The translations under genes were made by a program, and so were the position numbers. Positions 6,535 to 12,627 of a DNA stretch of 13,911 nucleotides are shown here, piece by piece; within the stretch, counting starts at the first letter, position 1, and each line of letters starts with the position of its first letter. Below the pieces are notes generated by a model. It was given only the letters and a program-made list of their open reading frames with translations. It was not told the origin of the DNA and did not search any database. Location: NCBI GenBank assembly GCA_019313765.1, contig JAFDAP010000043.1, positions 1 to 13,911 of the forward strand, given 5' to 3'. The stretch comes from Deltaproteobacteria bacterium. Its GTDB lineage: Bacteria; Desulfobacterota; DSM-4660; Desulfatiglandales; Desulfatiglandaceae.

Positions 6535-6815
6535 CTAATATCGGTTGTTTTTTAGAACAACGTTAGAAGATTTAGAAGTTGGGGCATAACAGAAGGAAAA
6601 ATACTGGACAGGATAACCCGCCAGGTGGGACACCGCACCTGCCTTTTAGGTTGGCACAGTGGCCGACTGACAAATGTAGCGCACGGCTTTAGCCGTGCCA
6701 TGCCCTAAGCAGGGCTAAAGCCCTGCGCTACGCAGAGTGCGGGCTTATATTAGGATTTCAGGATACCATTGAATTTGAATAAGATACTGAAATAAGGGCT
6801 ATTTCTGGATGGACA
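6535..6815. other. Non-coding spacer with a REP-like palindrome
   Basis: No convincing gene was found on either strand. The spacer holds an imperfect dyad GCCAGGTG...CACCTGCC around 6621-6644 and the strong double palindrome listed separately. It follows the helicase stop on the minus strand, so these hairpins may end or protect that message. Confidence 0.4.
6676..6731. repeat. REP/REPIN-like double palindrome
   Basis: GTAGCGCA opens the unit and TGCGCTAC closes it, as perfect inverted copies. Inside lie two palindromes, CGGCTTTAGCCG and AGGGCTAAAGCCCT. The two halves are therefore inverted, diverged copies of one REP-type unit of about 23 nt (GTAGCGCA-NGGCTTTAGCCN-TGC). This is the architecture of REPINs mobilised by RAYT-type transposases in other bacteria. 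No RAYT gene is in the window. It lies about 85 bp past the helicase stop. Confidence 0.7.
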
Positions 6816-8972
6816 CTAAATTTTCTCAAGGGTGGTGTACTCCAAGTGCAGGAGTTTACGGCCCGCGTTTTTGAAAAGCACCTCCACCTTTTCCTGCCCC
6901 ACAAGCTTTGAGATGACACCGGGGCCGAATGCCGGGTGGCTGACCCTGTCCCCCTGGGAAAGTCCGGAGGATTTTTCCTGTTCCGGCCGGGAATGATCCG
7001 GTTCAATGTTGATCTGTTTGCGGTTGAAAAATGTTTTTTGAAATCCTGGTGATTCATGGGATATCACGTAGCCCGGGAGACTTCTTATAAAGGAAGAAAG
7101 GCCGTTTCCATAACCTGTCTCTGCGAGCTGCCACACAGGCACCGACTCCTGTCCGGGATAACACATGATCAACTGATCCTTGGCCCGTGTGGCCGCCACG
7201 TACATAAGCCGGCGTTCCTCTTCCAGGTCTAATGGGTTGCCGTATGCCTTAGCCGAAGGGAACCTGCCTTCCATCACCCAGATAATAAAGACTACCGGCC
7301 ATTCTAATCCCTTTGCCGAATGAACCGTGGAAAGGGTGAGCGATTCGTCCTTTTTCCCCAGTTCAGTGTCCGCAGAGCTGGTCGGGGGATCCAGGACCAG
7401 GTCGTCTAAAAAGCTCCTCAGCTTTTTATATCTGCCGGCCATGGTGATCAACTGTTGCAGCTCTCTTTCCCGCTTGGGATAGTCATCAAATTTTTCCTTT
7501 AAAATGGGAAGATAATACTCCATCACCTGTTCTACGGCATTTTCCGGTTCCAACTTTTTGGAGGCAAGACGGGCCAGAAGTTTTCCTAAGGATTTTATGC
7601 CTTTTTCCCTTTTGCCTGCGCCGGGCCACTTTCCAACCTGCCCGGGAGGAATCCGGTTCGATCTCATCCATTCAATAATGGCCTGGCTCTTGGCGTGGCC
7701 CACGTTTTCCACAAGCCTGAGCACACGAACCCAGCTTACGGCCTCATCCCTGTTAACCCCCACCCTGAGGTGGGCTAAGAAATCCTTGATATGGGCAGAT
7801 TCCAGGAACTTGAAGCCCCCGTATTTTACATAGCGGAACCCCTGCCGGGTCAATTCCGCTTCCAGTTCAAAGGAATGATAACCGGCCCGGAACAATATGG
7901 CAAAGTCGCGGATGGACAGACCCTGCTGCATCTGTTCTTTTATATACCGGCAGACAAATATGGCCTGTTCCGGCTCTGTTCTTGTATCAATGATCGTTGG
8001 CTTTCTGCCGCCTTCGCGTTTTGTGAAAAGGCACTTTGTATATTTTTCATGGGCCTGGTCCATCAGGGCATTTGTCAGGGTCAAAATGGGTTGTGTGGAC
8101 CGGTAGTTCTCCTCTAATTTGATAACCTTTGCCCCGGGATACAGCCAAGGAAAGTCAAACATGTTTTTGTAATTGGCCCCCCTGAAGGAGTAAATGGACT
8201 GGGAATCATCACCCACAACCATGATGTTTTTGTGGTCATGGGCTAACCATTTGACAATGTCCGACTGGATTTTATTAGTATCCTGGTACTCGTCCACCAT
8301 GACATAACGGTATTTCAGGCCTAACTCCTTCCTGACTTCCTCGTTTTTTTCAAGAACATTTCTTAAGTTCAGGATGAGATCATCATAGTCCATCAGCTCA
8401 TGGGTCTTTTTGTAATGCCCGTAAAGCCTTGCCAGTCTGCTTATAGCCCCGGTAAACTCGATGAACTGCCCGTATTCCTGTGTCATGAATTCATCAACAG
8501 GCTGCTGCAGGTTGGCTGCCTTGCTGAGTATGTTTGCCAGGGTTCGCCGTTTGGGAAACCTGGGCGTACCTTTTGGCATTCCGAGCTCAGGTACAAGGGA
8601 ACCTATTACCTCTTCCATATCGGAACGGTCCAAGATGGTGAATGAGTTTGCAAAGTCTATAAGCTCTGCATGGGTCCTTAGTACCCGGAGGGCAAGGGAA
8701 TGGAAGGTGCCGCCCGATACAAACCTGCATCTTGCATCCGAAAGACTGATTGCCCTGTCTAACATCTCCTGGGCCGCCTTTCTGGTAAAGGTGAGCAGGA
8801 GAATATCCTCCGGGGGCACGCCCGTCTCTACCAAGCGGGCCACTCTATAGACTAAGGTCCTGGTCTTGCCGCTCCCTGCCCCTGCTATAACCAGGACAGG
8901 ACCTTCAAGGGTCATGACCGCATCCAACTGTGAGGGGTTCAGGACTTGTTCATAGTCGATATTATTTGCCAA
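6816..8972 (-). CDS. UvrD/PcrA-family superfamily 1 DNA helicase
   Basis: This is a 3'-5' ATP-dependent helicase of the type that acts in nucleotide excision repair and in clearing protein roadblocks. All signature motifs are present in its 718 residues: Q motif NPSQLDAV (12-19), Walker A GAGSGKT (31-37), TFTRKAA (61-67), Walker B VDEYQD (226-231), GDDSQSIYSFRGA (254-266), ENYRS (288-292), TVHSAKGLEW (549-558) and EEERRLMYVAATRAK (584-598). A C-terminal GDRVSHPAFGPGVISKL (674-690) matches the Tudor-like domain that binds RNA polymerase in PcrA/UvrD. The start is TTG at 8972, supported by AAAGGA 8 nt upstream; no in-frame ATG fits the N-terminus. It is the last gene of a four-gene operon, 16 bp after the exchanger. 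Whether it is the main UvrD or a paralogue cannot be told. Confidence 0.93.
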   Translation of the reverse strand: MANNIDYEQVLNPSQLDAVMTLEGPVLVIAGAGSGKTRTLVYRVARLVETGVPPEDILLLTFTRKAAQEMLDRAISLSDARCRFVSGGTFHSLALRVLRTHAELIDFANSFTILDRSDMEEVIGSLVPELGMPKGTPRFPKRRTLANILSKAANLQQPVDEFMTQEYGQFIEFTGAISRLARLYGHYKKTHELMDYDDLILNLRNVLEKNEEVRKELGLKYRYVMVDEYQDTNKIQSDIVKWLAHDHKNIMVVGDDSQSIYSFRGANYKNMFDFPWLYPGAKVIKLEENYRSTQPILTLTNALMDQAHEKYTKCLFTKREGGRKPTIIDTRTEPEQAIFVCRYIKEQMQQGLSIRDFAILFRAGYHSFELEAELTRQGFRYVKYGGFKFLESAHIKDFLAHLRVGVNRDEAVSWVRVLRLVENVGHAKSQAIIEWMRSNRIPPGQVGKWPGAGKREKGIKSLGKLLARLASKKLEPENAVEQVMEYYLPILKEKFDDYPKRERELQQLITMAGRYKKLRSFLDDLVLDPPTSSADTELGKKDESLTLSTVHSAKGLEWPVVFIIWVMEGRFPSAKAYGNPLDLEEERRLMYVAATRAKDQLIMCYPGQESVPVWQLAETGYGNGLSSFIRSLPGYVISHESPGFQKTFFNRKQINIEPDHSRPEQEKSSGLSQGDRVSHPAFGPGVISKLVGQEKVEVLFKNAGRKLLHLEYTTLEKI

Positions 8973-8988
8973 TGTTTTTTTCCTTTGC

Positions 8989-9927
8989 CTATCCTAACCA
9001 GTACGACAGGCCTATAAATGAAAAAAAGCTGAGTATGAAAAAAAGACCTTCCAGTCTGTTGAGAACAAAGCCGGTCCTGCAAAAAACAAGTAGAATCAGG
9101 CACAACCCGAACATGGCCGGGAATTCAAATCGCATAAGTCCGGGTTCCACGGGCATGGGATTGAAAAGCCCGACCGTTCCAATAACCATACACACATTAA
9201 AGACGTTACTACCAACAACATTACCAATGGAAATATCGTGTTCCCCCCTGGCCCCTGCCACAACCGATGTAGCCAGTTCGGGAAGTGAGGTCCCCAATGC
9301 AACAATGGAAAGGCCGATAAAGATCTCACTGAGCCCTATTTGCCTGGCTATAAAGATGGCCGCGTTTACAATCAGGTTCGCACCGTAGACCAATCCGGCC
9401 ATCCCGATCAGGATGAGAAAGATATACCAACCCAGCTTTTTGCGTTCTCGGTCAGGTTCTTCCTCTATTGCTTCACCACCTTTTTTTGCCGTTATAATCC
9501 CTAAGACCAGGAAAAGGGCCAATCCGGCTAAGAGAATTATGCCGTCAATCCTTCCTATCCAGCCATCCAGACATACCAGACAGAAAAGCCCGGATGCACC
9601 TATCATAAACGGGATCTCTCTTTTCACCAGTTTTTTGTTTACGGCCAGGGGCCTTACAAGGGCGCTTGCACCTAAAACCAGGCCGATGTTTGCCACGTTG
9701 CTGCCCAAGATATTTCCTAATGAAACCCCGGCCGACCCCTTGACCGCGGCAATAAGACTTACAAGGAGTTCCGGCGCTGAAGTGGCAAAGGCCACTACGG
9801 TCAGCCCGACCATAATCGGCCGCACAGAAAGAGAAAGGGCCAAGGATGCCGCCCCCTTTACCATCCATTCAGAGCCAATATAGAGGAGGACAATACCCAG
9901 GCAAAGGAGGAACATATTAAGGATCAT
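8989..9927 (-). CDS. CaCA-family calcium/sodium-type antiporter (YrbG-like)
   Basis: CaCA proteins exchange Ca2+ for Na+ or H+ across the cytoplasmic membrane. The 312-residue protein has the two inverted alpha repeats that form the ion sites: FATSAPELLVS (47-57) with GNILGSNVANI (71-81), and LGTSLPELATS (211-221) with GNVVGSNVFNV (235-245). The key acidic residues Glu53 and Glu217 are present. About ten hydrophobic segments are visible, split by a charged loop at 148-165 (KKGGEAIEEEPDRERKK), as expected for the YrbG subgroup. The start overlaps the Yip1-gene stop in an ATGA, which suggests translational coupling, with AGGAGG upstream on the plus strand being inside the gene and irrelevant to this start. 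The actual ion is not decidable from sequence. Confidence 0.93.
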   Translation of the reverse strand: MILNMFLLCLGIVLLYIGSEWMVKGAASLALSLSVRPIMVGLTVVAFATSAPELLVSLIAAVKGSAGVSLGNILGSNVANIGLVLGASALVRPLAVNKKLVKREIPFMIGASGLFCLVCLDGWIGRIDGIILLAGLALFLVLGIITAKKGGEAIEEEPDRERKKLGWYIFLILIGMAGLVYGANLIVNAAIFIARQIGLSEIFIGLSIVALGTSLPELATSVVAGARGEHDISIGNVVGSNVFNVCMVIGTVGLFNPMPVEPGLMRFEFPAMFGLCLILLVFCRTGFVLNRLEGLFFILSFFSFIGLSYWLG

Positions 9928-10766
9928 AGCCTACTAAACCCATACTGTTTAAAATATATAAACAAAAAAAGTGCGACCCCGATCACAAGGAAAAAAATGA
10001 GGGCGGCGGGAATCAAAAATGCAAGGATTACCCTTGCATATGAGGTCTCATGTATCTCACGCAATCCAATGATTTGAACGATGAGCTGCCAGATCCCGGC
10101 AATCAGACCTCCGAAAAATGGGATTAAGGCCCACACCTGGGCGGCCTGTGAATAGCATACCACCCTGAAAGACGCCTCAAACCCGTTTTGCCCCGCCCTT
10201 AGAATGCGTAAAAACAGGTGTAATATCCCGCTGTAAATGAACATGACCAATGTCACTAAAATCGGGATTATGACAATTACGAGCAGAAAAATCAAGGCGG
10301 CAGTAAGCCGGTCAAAGAGTGGGTAGGCAAGAGAAAGCAACCCACCGGACAGGATCAAGAACTCCCAGAAAAAGCCGATCATGGATCCAAGGCATGCCAC
10401 CAGAAGGCCGAAGGCCAAAGGTTCCTTTATTCCGCCTTTATAGGCCAGGGTTCTGAAGAGCTTTTCAGGAGAAAAAAGCACGGCCTTTAAGGTTTGATAG
10501 ATACCCTGCCAAAGGCCAAGATTCGAGCGGTTTTCCCAGGGGGAACCGTGGCGGATACGTCCTTGTTCAGGTCCTTTTTCCGATCCCTGATAACTTGTCT
10601 CCGGTCCTGTTTCACTTTTTACAAAACCGGTTTCCGGCTCCGATGAAAAGATCTCAAACCGCTGTCGACAACGGGGGCACGTAGCCCATTTAACGCTCGC
10701 AGGGATCTTTTCCTTTGGGATTTTTTTTGAGAACCGGCAGTAAGGACAGGTTAATTCAACGATCAT
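9924..10766 (-). CDS. Zinc-ribbon plus Yip1-domain membrane protein
   Basis: The first 40 residues form an MJ0042-type zinc ribbon with CPYC (7-10) and CPRC (30-33). A polar linker follows at 41-78, rich in Glu-Thr-Gly and Glu-Lys-Gly-Pro-type repeats. From about residue 90 the protein matches the Yip1 domain: GIYQTLKAVLFSPEKLFRTL, then about five membrane segments, including the conserved QAAQVWALIPFFGGLIAGIW and GLREIHETSYARV. The ribbon would face the cytosol. Bacterial Yip1 proteins have no agreed function; a role in membrane organisation or in handling neighbouring membrane proteins is only inference. The ATG overlaps the preceding gene's stop (ATGA) and the stop overlaps the exchanger start, so the gene is translationally tied on both sides. 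The length of 280 residues is normal for this architecture. Confidence 0.85.
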   Translation of the reverse strand: MIVELTCPYCRFSKKIPKEKIPASVKWATCPRCRQRFEIFSSEPETGFVKSETGPETSYQGSEKGPEQGRIRHGSPWENRSNLGLWQGIYQTLKAVLFSPEKLFRTLAYKGGIKEPLAFGLLVACLGSMIGFFWEFLILSGGLLSLAYPLFDRLTAALIFLLVIVIIPILVTLVMFIYSGILHLFLRILRAGQNGFEASFRVVCYSQAAQVWALIPFFGGLIAGIWQLIVQIIGLREIHETSYARVILAFLIPAALIFFLVIGVALFLFIYFKQYGFSRL

Positions 10767-11035
10767 TTTCTCTTTGTTTCCTTTTGATGCATGAGTCTGC
10801 TCAGTTGCTTTTTATCCGACCATCGCTTGAGCCTTCCTGCCAGACCCCCGGCAGGCGTGCGGTCAAGGACCTCACCCCTGAAAGCAAGACCCTCCTTTGT
10901 GTCTAAGGCCGCTTGCAGGCAGGCTTTTTTATGGGGACAATCGAAACAGCCCGGGACGATTTCTCTAAGCCCCTCCTTTTCCATGGGGAAAACCTTATCC
11001 AAAACGCCAAAACAATCTTTTTGAGACCCTGCCAT
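10763..11035 (-). CDS. Small cysteine-motif protein, function unknown
   Basis: I do not recognise a named family. With the preferred start the protein has 90 residues and begins MAGSQKDCFGVLDKVFPMEKEG. It carries PGCFDCPHKKACLQAAL, a CxxCx4C set at about Cys29, Cys32 and Cys37, plus Cys8, so binding of zinc or an iron-sulfur cluster is possible. The C-terminus is basic (KRWSDKKQLSR...HQKETKRK). I chose the ATG at 11035 because AGGGGA lies 7 nt before it; an in-frame ATG at 11080 would add 15 residues (LYRCCARWKAGEYR) but has no ribosome binding site. It is the first gene of the helicase operon and its stop overlaps the Yip1 start in ATGA. A short dyad, CCTGCC-N8-GGCAGG, lies inside it at 10836-10855 and encodes TPAGGLAG. 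Confidence 0.65.
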   Translation of the reverse strand: MAGSQKDCFGVLDKVFPMEKEGLREIVPGCFDCPHKKACLQAALDTKEGLAFRGEVLDRTPAGGLAGRLKRWSDKKQLSRLMHQKETKRK

Positions 11036-11108
11036 CCTATATTCCCCTGCCTTCCATCTTGCACAACACCTATACAACATTCACGCACTTCAATAAAGCC
11101 CAAAGTTA

Positions 11109-11137
11109 TTGACTTTGAAATCATGAATCTTTATGCT
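11109..11137 (+). promoter_or_regulatory. Promoter of the histidine phosphatase gene
   Basis: TTGACT (11109-11114), a 17-nt spacer and TATGCT (11132-11137) match sigma-70 boxes at 5 of 6 and 4 of 6 positions. The -10 ends only 8 nt before the ATG at 11146, so the start point would fall at or within 1-2 nt of the start codon. Confidence 0.55.
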
Positions 11138-11145
11138 CTGTCGCC

Positions 11146-11748
11146 ATGAAAAGGCTTAATCGGGTGTACCTCATAAGGCACGGACAGGTTATGGGTTATG
11201 AAAATTTTCCTGTCTATGGCCACACGGACGTGGACTTGACCGAGACCGGAATCCTCCAGATGCAGCAAATGGCCGAGCGTCTCCGCCTGATAGAAATCCA
11301 TGCTATCTACTCGAGTGATCTTAAAAGATCCGCGGTGGGTGCACGCCATATAGCCCTTTATCACGACGTTCAACTCTATTCCCTGCAGGAGCTTCGGGAA
11401 ATGTATTTCGGCGCCTGGGAAGGGATGAATATGAAAGAGATCCGGGATGGCTTTCCCGAAGAGTTGAAAAAACGTCAGGAAGACCTTGTCAACTTTAAAG
11501 GTCCGGGCGATTGCGAATCCGTCCACCAGTTCTCAGAGCGAATCAGCAATTGCTTTGAGCGTATCCTTTCGGAACAACAGGGAAAAGATATCGTCATAGT
11601 CGCGCACGGTGCCGTCAACCGAATCATCCTCTGCAGTGCCCTCGGTCTGGACCTGACTCGAATGTTCAATATCCAGCAGGACTACGGATGCCTCAACATC
11701 ATTGACTATTTTCCCGATTCTACACTGGTTAGGCTGGTCAATGGTTGA
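11146..11748 (+). CDS. Histidine phosphatase family protein (phosphoglycerate mutase-like)
   Basis: These cytosolic enzymes remove or move phosphate through a phosphohistidine. The catalytic set is complete in 200 residues: LIRHGQ with nucleophile His12 and Arg11, SSDLKRS with Arg61, the acid/base Glu85 in ELREMYFGAWEG, and VAHGAVNRI with His154. YGHTDVDLTETG (24-35) and LREMYFGAWEG are typical of the CobC/GpmB-like subgroup, so alpha-ribazole phosphatase is possible, but no cobalamin gene is nearby and broad-specificity phosphatase is equally likely. No Shine-Dalgarno sequence precedes the ATG (the upstream bases read TTATGCTCTGTCGCC), and a promoter lies immediately upstream. The gene is divergent from the helicase operon, and the space between the two starts is about 110 bp. 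Confidence 0.88.
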   Translation: MKRLNRVYLIRHGQVMGYENFPVYGHTDVDLTETGILQMQQMAERLRLIEIHAIYSSDLKRSAVGARHIALYHDVQLYSLQELREMYFGAWEGMNMKEIRDGFPEELKKRQEDLVNFKGPGDCESVHQFSERISNCFERILSEQQGKDIVIVAHGAVNRIILCSALGLDLTRMFNIQQDYGCLNIIDYFPDSTLVRLVNG

Positions 11749-12004
11749 TGGTTAATAATATCGATTTTACTCTGACTCGAACGTTAATGTCGTTTTTTTA
11801 TTATTTTAGTCGAGGATCTAAAAAAATCTGTGAAATGTGCGTAATCTGTGGATTGAAAAACTGCTTGCCTTGAAGCATTTTAGAGTGTAAAAAGATGCAA
11901 CAAATCAAACTTGTTACAGGTAATTTCGTTATTTTAAATTGTTTTATTGGTGATCTGGATAGTAAGACGGGCAAATTACAAGAAAAATATTTGGTAGGAA
12001 TGAT
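11749..12004. other. AT-rich spacer upstream of the CBS gene
   Basis: No coding frame is credible here. A T-rich run near 11791-11806 could belong to a weak terminator after the phosphatase. An interspersed-type repeat lies at 11821-11854. A weak promoter candidate on the plus strand, TTGTTA (11911-11916), 17 nt, TTAAAT (11934-11939), has only 4-of-6 matches in each box. The CBS gene has TAGGA about 6 nt before its ATG. Confidence 0.4.
11821..11854. repeat. Interspersed repeat-like sequence (ATCTGTG family)
   Basis: The segment contains ATCTGTGAAAT followed by GTAATCTGTGGATT, a tandem of two ATCTGTG-type units 17-18 nt apart. From general knowledge, very similar non-coding strings recur in many environmental bacterial genomes. 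Within this window it is seen once. Confidence 0.35.
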
Positions 12005-12565
12005 ATGAAAACAATACTGGTAAAAGACTTGATGGTGCCTCTTGAGGAATATGCAACTGTCTCCGCAGAAGCCACCTTATTTGAAGCAGTAATGGCCCTT
12101 GAAAAAGTCCATGAGGAACTTGACCGGAGCCGGTATAAATATCTCCACAGGGCAATCCTGGTTCTTGACAAAGACAATAAAGTCCTGGGTAAAATCAGCC
12201 AGTTAGATGCACTCAGGGCCCTGGAACCCAAATATGGAGAAATGGGGGATGCCGGTACGATCTCGCGTGCCGGATTTAGCCCGCAATTTCTGAAGTCGAT
12301 GATGGAACGGTACTCCATTTTTAGCGATCCCCTTCAGGATATATGTTCCAAGGCGGCAAAATTGAAGGTAAAGGATTTTATGTATACACTAGGAGAAGGC
12401 GAATACATTGAAGAAAGCACCCACTTAGGCGAGGCCATGCACCAGTTGGTTATGGGCCACCATCAATCTCTGCTTGTGACCAGTGACGAAGATATTGTTG
12501 GGATATTGAGGTTGACCGACGTTTTTGTACACATTTTCCAGGAAATGCGCGCTTGTGAAATCTAA
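12005..12565 (+). CDS. Two-CBS-domain regulatory protein
   Basis: CBS pairs bind adenosine nucleotides and usually control a partner enzyme or transporter. The 186-residue cytosolic protein begins with the typical CBS lead VKDLMVPLEEYATVSAEATLFEAVMALE, and the first repeat ends at RAILVLDKDNKVLGKISQLDAL (about 5-70). The second runs from KVKDFMYTLGEGEYIEESTHLGEAMHQL to SLLVTSDEDIVGILRLTDVF (about 122-175). A linker of about 50 residues joins them (residues 71-121), longer than usual. No other domain is present, so it must act through a partner. The SLC13-like carrier gene starts 62 bp downstream on the same strand, making it the obvious candidate partner, though that link is inference. Confidence 0.85.
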   Translation: MKTILVKDLMVPLEEYATVSAEATLFEAVMALEKVHEELDRSRYKYLHRAILVLDKDNKVLGKISQLDALRALEPKYGEMGDAGTISRAGFSPQFLKSMMERYSIFSDPLQDICSKAAKLKVKDFMYTLGEGEYIEESTHLGEAMHQLVMGHHQSLLVTSDEDIVGILRLTDVFVHIFQEMRACEI

Positions 12566-12580
12566 AGCAGGTCTGCTTTA
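12563..12580. promoter_or_regulatory. Perfect 18-bp palindrome at the CBS stop codon
   Basis: TAAAGCAG-GT-CTGCTTTA is a perfect dyad with a 2-nt centre, starting on the CBS stop codon TAA. It lies 48 bp before the carrier ATG. Such tight dyads suit a dimeric DNA-binding protein or an RNA hairpin with its loop opened to 4 nt; no T-run follows, so a rho-independent terminator is unlikely. Confidence 0.45.
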
Positions 12581-12610
12581 AGATATGCAATACCTGTTCG
12601 GACACAAAGG

Positions 12611-12618
12611 AAAGGAGG
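12611..12618 (+). promoter_or_regulatory. Strong ribosome binding site of the SLC13-like carrier
   Basis: AAAGGAGG lies 9 nt before the ATG at 12628. It fixes the start of the carrier even though the frame runs off the window. Confidence 0.85.
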
Positions 12619-12627
12619 ACTTTCTTT

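Noticed and set aside
5829..6815. Hidden toxin-antitoxin, phage or CRISPR system in the relic region
   Set aside because: No repeat-spacer periodicity, integrase, or paired small genes are visible; the text fits relics and palindromic repeats.
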